From SG8-4 sp964598225 (GTDB lineage Bacteria > Planctomycetota > Phycisphaerae > Sedimentisphaerales > Anaerobacaceae), in assembly GCA_964598225.1 (NCBI GenBank), contig CAZRBG010000025.1, positions 1 through 64,000 on the forward strand: 64,000 bases of DNA. Direction: 5' to 3'. Numbering within the stretch: the first letter of the stretch is position 1; each line of letters starts with the position of its first letter. Position numbers and translations under genes: made by a program. Positions 32,412 to 40,810 of this stretch are shown in pieces. The notes under the pieces were generated by a model that did not search any database, was not told where the DNA came from, and was given only the letters and a program-made list of their open reading frames with translations.

Positions 32412-34445
32412 TTACCTGTTTCTTTTGTGTGGATTCTTCATGTAGTATAGAAAGCCGTCTTCGGCGCCCACCAGAAGATCGGGGATTCCGTCCTTGTTCC
32501 AGTCCACAGTGGTCGGGCTTGTAGTGTGGCCGGCAAGAATGCGATCGTCAACCATACCCTCATTTTGGTAAGTGTGTTTTTCGGTTGTCTCCCCGACTTT
32601 GCGCAGAAAACTGACGTTCCGGCTATTGACCAGAATGTCCTGTTTGCCGTCGAGGTCCCAATCGGCAAAACAGAACTTGCGCCTGCCGCTCCTGCCGGCG
32701 CTGCCGTTATTGAGTCTCAGCAAGCCGCCTGTCTTCTTCTTCGGCCGGTGAATCGAGTCGAAGACCGAGCCACTCTCGCAAGCAAACACCCGCTTCGGCG
32801 GCAACAGAACAAGCTTGTTCTGCTTTCTGGCTCGTTGGAAGAGAGCCAAATAGCCTTCTTGATCGAGCATTATCAAATCGTTCAATCCATCCTCATTGAA
32901 GTCCAGGACAACCGGGGTTGTACGCCATTGAGTAGCAAGGTTTTTGTTCTTGGGCCGCCACCAGTTCCAGGCGGGTTTCGGAGGCTCGCTCTGCCACTCG
33001 ACTCGAATCGGCTTTGCTGTGGCAAGTCTGGGATTTTGTCGTATTCCGATGTTTTCGTACCAAAGGACCTTGCCCCAGATCGAGTTGACGGCGATATCCG
33101 GCAGGTTGTCATGGTTCCAGTCGGCCACGCTCAGCGTAGTATAGCCCCACTTGGCCTCGCAGGGGCCTTGTATTGACCCGTTTGGACCGGCCATGATCCG
33201 GATAGTCTCGCCGTCGGCCTTGAGGAAAACCGGTGCGGCCCATTTAGGCGGATTGCCGCCGTCGAGGTTCTCGATGAATCCGATGTAGCCGGCCGTGTTG
33301 CCGCAGATAAGGTCCTCGTCGCCGTCACCGTCCCAGTCGAAGCTGTACGGGGTGACGAGTGCCCCGAACTTAACGTCTTCGGCCTGCTGTTTGAAGAATT
33401 TCGGCGGCAGAAATCGGGGCATACCGCCTGAAACTCTGCCGGTGTTTTCGACAAGAGCCACGCGCCCGTCTTCCTGGCCAACGACAAGATCGACGTCGCC
33501 ATCCTTATCCCAATCAAGAGCAACCGGCACGATCATACAAAGATCCATCCGTAGCGGCTCGGCCTCATACATCAGTAGCCGCCCCGCCGCATATCGAGGC
33601 ATGGTGCGGGTTCCGGTGTTCTCGAACCATGTGAACGAATCGACGAACTCGCCGCAGATAAGATCGAGGTCGCCGTCGCCGTCGAAATCGGCAAGATTCG
33701 GAGATGGCATTCCATAGACATCAACCGGCTCGCCGTCCGCCCTTACCTTTATCGCCCGGGCGTATTCCGGTTTTTCACTAGTTCCTTTGTTACGAATGAA
33801 ATATACATAACCGTGCAACGGCCCGCGGGTCCATCGCCCCTGCTCGTCGAAGGCGTTGTCCCAGCCATAATCCGCCCAATCACCGACTCCCACTATCACA
33901 TCGAGCGCCCCGTCGCCGTCATAGTCACAGTACTGCCATTGATTGGCGCGTACCCTGCCCTCTGTCTCGTGCACGTTGCTCGATGGATGAATCGACTCGG
34001 TCTTTTTGAACTTAGTAGCCGGGTTGCGAAAGTCCGTGATTTCCTTCCCTGGAAGCAGCAGACGCACGTCGCTTTCGACGTAGCTCGGACGGATATTTCG
34101 ATGGCCGGCGCCAATCTTAACGGCGGGCTTGAATACGGGCATTCCCTCGACTTCGCTCGGGACAGGCCCCGTGTTGCCGTCGACGTTCTCGAATAAATAC
34201 GTGCCGTTATAAGGTTTATCCGGACAGCAAACAACCATGTCGTAATCGCCGTCTCCGTCATAATCCATCGGCAGAGGCCATGCCCAAAGCCCCACGCCAA
34301 GATCGACAGCCAGACCGGGGTTGTTGTACTTCACGCGCTGAAGAGCGCCCGCGGCAACGTCGGGCAGGAAACCAACAACAAAGATCAAAAGTGTATAAGC
34401 CCCGTACTTGAAAGCGCTCGACTTTCGTGTGTTTCCGGCCTGCAT
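32412..34445 (-). CDS. Exported FG-GAP/VCBS repeat protein
   Basis: 677 aa from ATG 34445 (GGAAG upstream). A signal peptide or anchor (YGAYTLLIFVVGFLPDVAAG) is followed by at least nine FG-GAP calcium-binding loops of the D-x-D-x-D-G form: DYDGDGDYDMV, DYDGDGALDVIVG, DFDGDGDLDLICG, DWDKDGDVDLVVG, DWDGDGDEDLICG, DFNEDGLNDLIM, DWDLDGKQDILV, DWNKDGIPDLLVG and one degenerate. These form a beta-propeller on the cell surface, probably binding carbohydrate or protein. A dispersed repeat is inserted in frame near residue 82 (GPVPSEVEGMP). Confidence 0.88.
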   Translation of the reverse strand: MQAGNTRKSSAFKYGAYTLLIFVVGFLPDVAAGALQRVKYNNPGLAVDLGVGLWAWPLPMDYDGDGDYDMVVCCPDKPYNGTYLFENVDGNTGPVPSEVEGMPVFKPAVKIGAGHRNIRPSYVESDVRLLLPGKEITDFRNPATKFKKTESIHPSSNVHETEGRVRANQWQYCDYDGDGALDVIVGVGDWADYGWDNAFDEQGRWTRGPLHGYVYFIRNKGTSEKPEYARAIKVRADGEPVDVYGMPSPNLADFDGDGDLDLICGEFVDSFTWFENTGTRTMPRYAAGRLLMYEAEPLRMDLCMIVPVALDWDKDGDVDLVVGQEDGRVALVENTGRVSGGMPRFLPPKFFKQQAEDVKFGALVTPYSFDWDGDGDEDLICGNTAGYIGFIENLDGGNPPKWAAPVFLKADGETIRIMAGPNGSIQGPCEAKWGYTTLSVADWNHDNLPDIAVNSIWGKVLWYENIGIRQNPRLATAKPIRVEWQSEPPKPAWNWWRPKNKNLATQWRTTPVVLDFNEDGLNDLIMLDQEGYLALFQRARKQNKLVLLPPKRVFACESGSVFDSIHRPKKKTGGLLRLNNGSAGRSGRRKFCFADWDLDGKQDILVNSRNVSFLRKVGETTEKHTYQNEGMVDDRILAGHTTSPTTVDWNKDGIPDLLVGAEDGFLYYMKNPHKRNR
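34144..34166. repeat. Dispersed short repeat copy 5, in frame inside the FG-GAP gene
   Basis: CCCTCGACTTCGCTCGGGAC, the reverse complement of copy 1 almost exactly. It adds PVPSEVEG to the protein without breaking the frame, in a loop before the second propeller blade. Confidence 0.8.
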
Positions 34446-34541
34446 ATCTTCCGGGCTCCTTGTGATAATAACCTGCGTTCGAGTTAGATTGACATTGCGG
34501 GCATTATCGCGAAACGCAGAGGGGATTGTCAAGTACGCGGC

Positions 34542-35582
34542 TTAATCGCGGCTTGAATGTTTTTGGAGGGACTTGCTTACGATTGCGTAGCCCAATACAC
34601 CCAGCAGAATTACCGCCGCGGTGTATTTAACGTAATCCGGCAACATTCGACCCGGCTGGGCTATTACTTCGAATGTTGTCCCTGCCGCGAGGCTGTCGAG
34701 CAAAATCCCGCTCAGCAAAGCGCAGCCCGCCACTGTTGCGATGTAAGTCAGGGCTGTCCTTCTGCCTAAAGTCTTCCAGATGGTCATAAATGATGCGGCG
34801 TTCGTCGCGGGCCCGGTCATGAGAAACACCAGCGCCGCGCCGGGCGATAATCCCTTCATTATCATGGCCGCCGCCACCGGCACTGATGCAGTTGCACACA
34901 CGTAAACCGGTATGCCCAGAAACATCATGACTACCATCGCAAAGATACCGGTTCCCAATTTTTCCGCGAAATAGCCTTCAGGAACAATCGCCGAAATAAG
35001 GGCGGCAATCAAAAGTCCGAGCAGCATTGCTTTGCCTATGTCTCGCGGCAGAGTAACGAATCCGTACTTCATTCCCCTGCGAAATCTGCCGGTCTTTCCA
35101 AGGACCTCGCAGCACTCTTCCGTGCATTTTTCGGTTTTCTGACTCTCTCCGCCCTGCCTGCGACTCGCTATATCGACCAGGCTGCCGCCGATGATTCCCG
35201 TGGCGAATGCCGCAAAGGGTCTGAATATGGCGAAAACCGGCCCCAGCAGGCTAAGCGTAACCAATATGCCGTCTACGCCCGTCTGCGGCGTCGAAAGTAA
35301 AAATGAAATCGTAGACCCTTTGCTGGCCCCGTGTTTATGCAGCGACATCGACACCGGTATGACGCCGCACGAGCATAACGGCAGCGGCACACCGAAGACA
35401 GACGCCTTCACCAGCGGCCATATCCCCCCGCCGCCGAGATGCCGTTCCACTAATCTCTGGGAGACCAGCACCGACAGCACACCGGCTACGAAAAATCCGA
35501 AAAGCAGGTACGGCGACATCTCCGCCACCGTAGCCCAGAAATCTATTGCGATTGTCTTGAGAAAATCAACCATTCCGCTCAT
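34542..35582 (-). CDS. SO_0444/DUF318-type permease (metal efflux)
   Basis: A 346-aa membrane protein with about ten helices. The signature motif FGVPLPLCSCGVIPVSMSLH near residue 65 and STPQTGVDGILVTLSLLGP follow the first helices. A cytoplasmic loop with ESQKTEKCTEECCEVLG may bind metal. The second half has FLGIPVYVCATASVPVAAAM and FLMTGPATNAASF. Members with this paired CSCG/TGPATN pattern export copper, zinc or arsenic-type ions. It ends the hao operon, 15 bases after the ferredoxin gene. Confidence 0.85.
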   Translation of the reverse strand: MSGMVDFLKTIAIDFWATVAEMSPYLLFGFFVAGVLSVLVSQRLVERHLGGGGIWPLVKASVFGVPLPLCSCGVIPVSMSLHKHGASKGSTISFLLSTPQTGVDGILVTLSLLGPVFAIFRPFAAFATGIIGGSLVDIASRRQGGESQKTEKCTEECCEVLGKTGRFRRGMKYGFVTLPRDIGKAMLLGLLIAALISAIVPEGYFAEKLGTGIFAMVVMMFLGIPVYVCATASVPVAAAMIMKGLSPGAALVFLMTGPATNAASFMTIWKTLGRRTALTYIATVAGCALLSGILLDSLAAGTTFEVIAQPGRMLPDYVKYTAAVILLGVLGYAIVSKSLQKHSSRD

Positions 35583-35597
35583 TTGTTTGCATAAGAG

Positions 35598-36326
35598 TCA
35601 GACTTCTATCTTTTCGTTCTCGAGAACCTTACCCTTCACGCTTACTGTTATGTCTTCGAAGGGCATTTCCACGCCGCTGCGGGCGATTGATTCGCGCGCA
35701 ATGTGCGTTAATCCGGAGCAGCACGGCACTTCCATGTGTACTACTGTCAGGCTCCTGAGCTTGTTCGCTTTGAGTATAGCCGAGACTTTTTCGATATAGA
35801 AATCGACGTTGTCAAGCTTAGGACAGCCGACAGCAACGCTGTGGTCTTTCAGCATACTGCTGTGAAAATCTCCCATAGCAAATGGAACACAATCGGCAAC
35901 CAGAAGCAAATCCGTATCATCGAAGCACGATGCGTTCGGCGACAGCAGCGACAGCTGTACCGGCCAATGAGTCAACTGTGAGCGAACGTCAGCCGCCTGA
36001 GGCTCTGACTCCTCTTTTTCCGGCTCCATCTGCTGAGCGGCGATGCCGGGACATTGAAAGCTCACCTGGGCTTTCTCCTGTTTCTGCCGAACCAGATGCT
36101 CCTCCGTAGCCTTTTCGTCAAACTCAGCGGCTTCGCGCTGCTCTACTGTAATAGCGTCTTCAGGGCAATGCCCCAGACACGCGCCGATCCCGTCGCAGTA
36201 GCTTTCACTTATCAGCTTCGCCTTGCCGTCGATTATCTCGATAGCGCCTTCTGCGCAGGCGGTAACACACTGGCCGCAACCATTGCACTTTTCTTCATCG
36301 ATTATAACTATATTTCGTAAAGCCAT
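35598..36326 (-). CDS. Ferredoxin-like protein with two 4Fe-4S clusters and a C-terminal Cys domain
   Basis: A 242-aa protein. Two clusters: EEKCNGCGQCVTACAEGAI and SYCDGIGACLGHCPEDAI. A C-terminal domain without a standard name to me has CPG near residue 90, DLLLVADCVPFAMGDFHSSM, VAVGCPKLDNVDFYIEKVSA and VVHMEVPCCSGL, with cysteines that could bind another cofactor. Proteins of this layout often sit beside Hcp genes in anaerobes. It lies two bases after the octaheme gene and would feed electrons to the redox enzymes of this region. Confidence 0.8.
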   Translation of the reverse strand: MALRNIVIIDEEKCNGCGQCVTACAEGAIEIIDGKAKLISESYCDGIGACLGHCPEDAITVEQREAAEFDEKATEEHLVRQKQEKAQVSFQCPGIAAQQMEPEKEESEPQAADVRSQLTHWPVQLSLLSPNASCFDDTDLLLVADCVPFAMGDFHSSMLKDHSVAVGCPKLDNVDFYIEKVSAILKANKLRSLTVVHMEVPCCSGLTHIARESIARSGVEMPFEDITVSVKGKVLENEKIEV

Positions 36327-36328
36327 AT

Positions 36329-37696
36329 TTAATTCTCCTGATAATCGGTAATATCCGGCTTTGTCGTATCGCCGCCGGAACCTTTGACTTCGAATACTTT
36401 TGCCGGTTTTTCGCTTTCGAGAAGCTTTTCGGCCTTCTCCTCAATCGTCATGGCGCGTTTTTTAAGGTCGTAAAATCCATGCCACCATGCGTAGTCGGGC
36501 GCCATCATTGCCGCTCCGAATCGCGCTCTACGCCCCTCGTGGTGCCACAGTTCGTACATTTCTATCTCAAGCTCCTCGTCGAGGGCTTTGGTTTTGTCGA
36601 GCAGCTTTTTCTCATACAGCTCGTCGATCAATTTCTTCATCGGCTTGTAGTATGTCTCATTGTAGTTGGCGACGACCTTGTCCAGCCGTGTGAAATGCGC
36701 ATCGGTCCAGCTCGGAGAGTGACAGGCCCCGCAGACTTTCTTCATTTTTTCGCGTTCGGCCTTCCAATCGGTTTGTGCGGGCCAAGGCTTGAAATTTTCG
36801 GGCCTGACCGTCAGCGGCGCCTGAGTCTCCCACGCCAGGCGTTCGGTGACATCGTGCGTCGTCGGAACGCCGTTGATGCGCGACATGTGACAGACCGAGC
36901 AGGTTGGGGCGCGATAGTCCACTCCCGCGGTCCACATTCCCGGTGCGGCCTCCCAGTCCCAGGAATCGCCCTCGGCATGATAAATCGCTCCGTGCTTGGA
37001 TTCTTCATAAATCTCGATTTGTGGGTGATCCGGCCCGAGGTGACACTGCCCGCACGCTTCGGGCTTGCGAGCCTCGGCTATGGTGAAGGTATGCCGCGTA
37101 TGGCAACTCGAACAACTCCCCTTGCTGCCGTCGGGATTGATTCTGCCCACACCCACGTTGGGCCAGGTGTTCGGATCGAACTTGCCGTCCTTGACCTTTA
37201 CCACACTGCCGTGACAGGCTTCGCAACCGGTAGTCCTCTCAATCTCGTTGTTGAGTCCATCATTAAGCCAGGGATCGAATTTCCATATAAGCTCAAGGGT
37301 ATTGGCGTGCTTGCTCCGGGCGTATTCGGCCGCTTCGCTCGGGTGACAACGCGAGCAATCCTTCGGCGAGACAATCGCACTGACTTTGGTCTTCGTATAA
37401 TCGAGGTGGGCGATGCTGACATCGGCATCGGCCGGCCCGGCGGCATGACAATCGAGACACGTTACGTTGACATGGGCGTGACGGCTGCCTGCCCAGTCTG
37501 CGACGATTCCGGCGTTTTCTTCGGCGTGGCATTCGATGCAGCCTTTTGCAACCTCCGAAACACCGCGATCCACTTTATATTCCTTGAGCATAACCGAATC
37601 AAGCTGTGACGATTCCTCGGCCCCGACAATTTCGCCGCTCATTACCGCCGGAACCAATACAGCAATCAGTAACATTTCGCTCTTCGCCAAACTCAT
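36329..37696 (-). CDS. Octaheme c-type cytochrome of the hydroxylamine oxidoreductase family
   Basis: A 455-aa exported protein. A signal peptide (EMLLIAVLVPAVMSGEIVGA) is followed by eight CxxCH heme motifs: CIECH, CLDCH, CSRCH, CEACH, CSSCH, CGQCH, CSVCH and CGACH. The order and spacing fit the HAO-like octaheme family. With an NrfH-like partner, such enzymes (as in epsilonproteobacteria) usually reduce nitrite or hydroxylamine to ammonia. True oxidising HAO has a tyrosine cross-linked to the catalytic heme; whether an equivalent Tyr exists here (YNETYYKPMK is a candidate region) cannot be settled by eye. It follows the tetraheme gene and shares its operon with a ferredoxin and a permease. 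Confidence 0.88.
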   Translation of the reverse strand: MSLAKSEMLLIAVLVPAVMSGEIVGAEESSQLDSVMLKEYKVDRGVSEVAKGCIECHAEENAGIVADWAGSRHAHVNVTCLDCHAAGPADADVSIAHLDYTKTKVSAIVSPKDCSRCHPSEAAEYARSKHANTLELIWKFDPWLNDGLNNEIERTTGCEACHGSVVKVKDGKFDPNTWPNVGVGRINPDGSKGSCSSCHTRHTFTIAEARKPEACGQCHLGPDHPQIEIYEESKHGAIYHAEGDSWDWEAAPGMWTAGVDYRAPTCSVCHMSRINGVPTTHDVTERLAWETQAPLTVRPENFKPWPAQTDWKAEREKMKKVCGACHSPSWTDAHFTRLDKVVANYNETYYKPMKKLIDELYEKKLLDKTKALDEELEIEMYELWHHEGRRARFGAAMMAPDYAWWHGFYDLKKRAMTIEEKAEKLLESEKPAKVFEVKGSGGDTTKPDITDYQEN

Positions 37697-37715
37697 ATCT
37701 CGATCCTTTCAATAT

Positions 37716-38264
37716 TCACCGTGAAAACAGTTTGTTCTCACGTTCGTGCCCGACATCTTCGTGGCAATCGACGCATTTCGGTCGGGCGCCTTCGGGCGGA
37801 CTCAGCACCTCGGCGTGAGCCGTCCTTGCCGCCGGGCTGCCCGGCATAGCCAGCAAATCGTCGTGACAATAAAGGCAGCGACTGTTCGTCATCTTTTTCA
37901 AGGCTCGCTCTTGCGCCTCGGCCCTATCGTATTCTCCGCCCAGATAGTGCTTGTAAATATCTTTGCCACCTTCGTATCCTTTGGCGATTAGGTGCCGAAA
38001 GTACTTTTCCTTCGGCGGCAGATGACAGTCCACGCACTCCACTCTGTAGCCAAGCTCGTTCGTACCGTGTGAGGAAAGCTCCCAGGTCTGATAGGCCGTG
38101 TGCATCTCATGACATTTGCCGCCGCAATACTCAGACCCCGATACAGGTTTCATGGCCATGTTGAGAACGACAAAACACAGAATCGCGGTGATAAAGCCCG
38201 CAATAAAAATGCAAAATCGCCTTCTCTTCAACCTGGCAGCCCTTCGCTTGGCGCGTTTCTTCAT
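37716..38264 (-). CDS. nrfH: NapC/NirT/NrfH family tetraheme cytochrome
   Basis: A 182-aa protein. A basic N-terminus and one membrane anchor (FCIFIAGFITAILCFVVLNM) lead to four heme sites: CGGKCHEM, CVDCH, CLYCH and CVDCH. The first has three residues between the cysteines (CxxxCH), unlike the usual CxxCH. This is clear in the DNA, and the following M (CHEM) matches the NrfH heme-1 ligand region. Such proteins take electrons from menaquinol and pass them to a periplasmic reductase, here the HAO-like octaheme protein encoded 19 bases downstream. The ribosome binding site is GGGAG. Confidence 0.86.
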   Translation of the reverse strand: MKKRAKRRAARLKRRRFCIFIAGFITAILCFVVLNMAMKPVSGSEYCGGKCHEMHTAYQTWELSSHGTNELGYRVECVDCHLPPKEKYFRHLIAKGYEGGKDIYKHYLGGEYDRAEAQERALKKMTNSRCLYCHDDLLAMPGSPAARTAHAEVLSPPEGARPKCVDCHEDVGHERENKLFSR

Positions 38265-38313
38265 TTACTCCCTTCTACATAACCATCGCCGCACAGCACT
38301 TATATGAAAAACG

Positions 38314-38348
38314 CCGCGGGGCACTACTGTTGGTGCCAAGCCCCGCGG
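38314..38348 (-). terminator. Rho-independent terminator after hcp
   Basis: CCGCGGGGC (38314-38322) and GCCCCGCGG (38340-38348), a perfect 9-bp stem, with TTTTT after it on the minus strand. It separates the hcp transcript from the nrfH-hao operon. Confidence 0.8.
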
Positions 38349-38397
38349 ACGCAATATCACATCAGATAAATATACTGCTTCTTGCAATATGTCAAGA

Positions 38398-39681
38398 TCA
38401 GCTTAGAATCTGGGCCAGGTCTTCATCGGGTGTCCCGACCGGCTTGATCTCATATTTCTCCGCGAGCAGATTCAGCACATTGGGCGACAGGAACGCCGGC
38501 AGGCTCGGCCCGAGCCTTATATCCTTCACGCCAAGGTGCAGCAACGTCAATAGAATTGCGACGGCCTTCTGCTCGTACCAGGATACTATCAGCGAAAGCG
38601 GCAGATCATTGACACTGCAGTCGAAGGCATCCGCCAGGGCAAGGGCTATCTTAACCGCAGAATAGCTGTCGTTACACTGGCCGGTATCAAGCAGCCGCGG
38701 GATCCCGTCAATACTTCCGTAATCATGGAAATTCAGCCGATACTTGCCGCAGGCCGCGGTCAATATCACGCAGTCGTCGGGCACCTTCTCGGCGAACTGC
38801 GTAAAGTAATTGCGTCCCGGCTTTGCGCCGTCGCAGCCGCCGATGAAGAAGAAGTGTCGAATCTTGCCGGCTTTTACCGCCTCGATAATTTTGTCGGCCA
38901 GCCCTAACACAGCGCTGTAATGAAAACCGGTGTTGAGCGTGCCCACGGAGCTGTCGGTAAGCGGCGGCTGCGAGAGCGCCTTGTCGATCACGGCACTAAA
39001 ATCTCTGTCCTGTATGTGCTGAACGCCCGCTGCGCCGGCAATTCCACACGTATACAGCCTGTCTTTGTACGATTCCTTCGGAATCATAATGCAGTTCGTG
39101 GTTACAAGGATAGGCCCGCTGAACTCGTCGAATTCCTTCCTCTGATTCTGCCAGGCCGTGCCGTAGTTGCCGACAAGGTGATCGAACTTGCGCAGCTCCG
39201 GGTAACCATGAGCTGGCAGCATTTCACCGTGTGTGTAGACGTTGATGCCCTTGCCTTCGGTCTGCTTTAGCAGTTCGTAAAGATCGAGCAAATCGTGGCC
39301 GGTGACAACTATTCCCGGACCGGCTTTGGTGCCGCTCGGCACGGTTGCCGGTGTGGGGCTGCCGAACCTCGACGTGTGGGCGTCGTTTAGCATCTGCATC
39401 ACACGCAGGTTCATTTCTCCACATTTGAGCACCAGTTCCAGGTGACGGTTCAAGTCGAAGTCAACGTTCGTCAAAGTCGCAAACATCGCTTCGTGCATAA
39501 ACGCATCGACTTCTTCGTCCTTTTGTCCCAGTTCTCGCGAGTGGTACGCATATGCCGCTATGCCTTTAAGCCCGAAAATGAGGGTGTCCTGCAGACTCTG
39601 AATGTCCTCATCTTTGCCACAAACACCGACCTTCGTACAGCCTGTGCCTCCTGCCGCCTGTTCACATTGATAACAAAACAT
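38398..39681 (-). CDS. hcp: Hybrid cluster protein (hydroxylamine/NO reductase), short form
   Basis: A 427-aa protein. The N-terminal cysteine cluster is FCYQCEQAAGGTGCTKVGVC. Then come VTGHDLLDLYELLKQTEGKG, the hybrid-cluster ligands in YTHGEMLPAHGYPEL, TTNCIMIP, YTCGIAG, IGGCDGAKPGRNYF and CGKYRLN, and a final GQCNDSYSAVKIALALADAF. At about 430 residues it is shorter than class I/II Hcp (about 540-550) and fits the class III form that lacks part of the helical domain. Hcp reduces NO or hydroxylamine. It is downstream of an Rrf2 regulator and next to the octaheme cytochrome operon. Confidence 0.92.
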   Translation of the reverse strand: MFCYQCEQAAGGTGCTKVGVCGKDEDIQSLQDTLIFGLKGIAAYAYHSRELGQKDEEVDAFMHEAMFATLTNVDFDLNRHLELVLKCGEMNLRVMQMLNDAHTSRFGSPTPATVPSGTKAGPGIVVTGHDLLDLYELLKQTEGKGINVYTHGEMLPAHGYPELRKFDHLVGNYGTAWQNQRKEFDEFSGPILVTTNCIMIPKESYKDRLYTCGIAGAAGVQHIQDRDFSAVIDKALSQPPLTDSSVGTLNTGFHYSAVLGLADKIIEAVKAGKIRHFFFIGGCDGAKPGRNYFTQFAEKVPDDCVILTAACGKYRLNFHDYGSIDGIPRLLDTGQCNDSYSAVKIALALADAFDCSVNDLPLSLIVSWYEQKAVAILLTLLHLGVKDIRLGPSLPAFLSPNVLNLLAEKYEIKPVGTPDEDLAQILS

Positions 39682-39739
39682 AATTCTCCTTTCACTGTTA
39701 AAGTTAAATTTCTAACTGTTTTTTCACTAAGCCAAAATA

Positions 39740-40792
39740 TCATCTGGGATGGCTTATTTCAGCAATTCTGTTGTGTAGAATCTTATACATTGAATCGGGC
39801 GTTTCGGAACGCCAGTAACCGAACGACCGACCTATCTGCGCCGCGAAGAAAAACGCCGCAACAGTGATGACGCCGTAAGCCGCCGGGGAAAGCCTGGCCT
39901 TTGTCCGGGGCCAGCCCATTCGCAGCGCACCGTCCATTTTGCAGGCTTCGACGCAATCGAAGCACGCCGTACACTCCACCGAGCGCACCATTTCTTTTTT
40001 ATCAACCGCTATCCGATTCGGGCACGCCCGCCCGCACCTGCCGCAATCCGTACATACATTTGCGTCCCGGCGAACCGCAACCGGACTCAGTGCCGAAAAC
40101 AAACCCAGCAGCGCCCCATAGGGACACAAATAACGGCACAAAAAGTTCTTGAAAAGCAATGAAAGAACGAACAGCGCCGCAATTACGATCACCGCCGTGA
40201 CGGTGATGTTTCTGAAGTACAGATACATCTTTACATCTGCGATCCTGTTGTACGGGCCGTATATAAATTGTCGAAGCCCTTCGACCGGCATCCTCAGAAT
40301 GCTATAGAGAAAGAAGCCCAGGAGCAAGTATTTGAGCGATCTCAAAATGAAATCAAGCCACTTCGGCATCGATAGATTTCGTCCCAGAAATGCTTTGCCG
40401 GTCTTGTGTGACCATTCCGAAGCCGTACCGATCGGACAGACCCAACTGCAAAAACCTCGCCGAATCAACAACGCCATAAGGAGCGTCAAACCGAAGATTA
40501 CCAGCCCGGCCGGATGTATCCGATTTGCCACGCCCGTTCTGGCGAGATACGTTAGACTCATCAAAGAGCTTATCGGCAGATAAGCTTCAACGGCGGGCGG
40601 ACGGGGTTTCACCGGATTTCCCGCCGGCGCGGTGAGACTGAGCATAAAGCTCCGAAACTGAAGGCCCAGGAGTATAGAAAAAAGCACAAAGCCTATCTGA
40701 ACGGCGGGGCGCAGCCACACGGGACGCTCTGGCAACCCGCCCTTTGTCTGTGCGGGGCCACCACAACTGTTCTTCTCTCGGTCACTTGTCAC
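39740..40792 (-). CDS. NapH-like membrane polyferredoxin
   Basis: A 350-aa protein with five or six helices. Two CxxxCP loops are present (FCSWVCPIGTASEW, FLCRYLCPYGALLG), and a C-terminal pair of 4Fe-4S clusters (CTDCGRCGRACPN and CTACFDCVEACKM). This layout is that of NapH/NosR/CcoG-type quinol-linked electron carriers. Placed directly upstream of hcp, it could supply Hcp with electrons. A hydrophobic C-terminal helix (GVITVAAFFFAAQIGRSFGY) ends it. Confidence 0.86.
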   Translation of the reverse strand: MTSDREKNSCGGPAQTKGGLPERPVWLRPAVQIGFVLFSILLGLQFRSFMLSLTAPAGNPVKPRPPAVEAYLPISSLMSLTYLARTGVANRIHPAGLVIFGLTLLMALLIRRGFCSWVCPIGTASEWSHKTGKAFLGRNLSMPKWLDFILRSLKYLLLGFFLYSILRMPVEGLRQFIYGPYNRIADVKMYLYFRNITVTAVIVIAALFVLSLLFKNFLCRYLCPYGALLGLFSALSPVAVRRDANVCTDCGRCGRACPNRIAVDKKEMVRSVECTACFDCVEACKMDGALRMGWPRTKARLSPAAYGVITVAAFFFAAQIGRSFGYWRSETPDSMYKILHNRIAEISHPR

Positions 40793-40810
40793 CTGAAACT
40801 CTCTTCTCTC

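Noticed and set aside
36479..37609. 376-codon plus-strand open frame over the octaheme gene
   Set aside because: Antisense to a gene with eight heme motifs, with no start context or recognisable domain.
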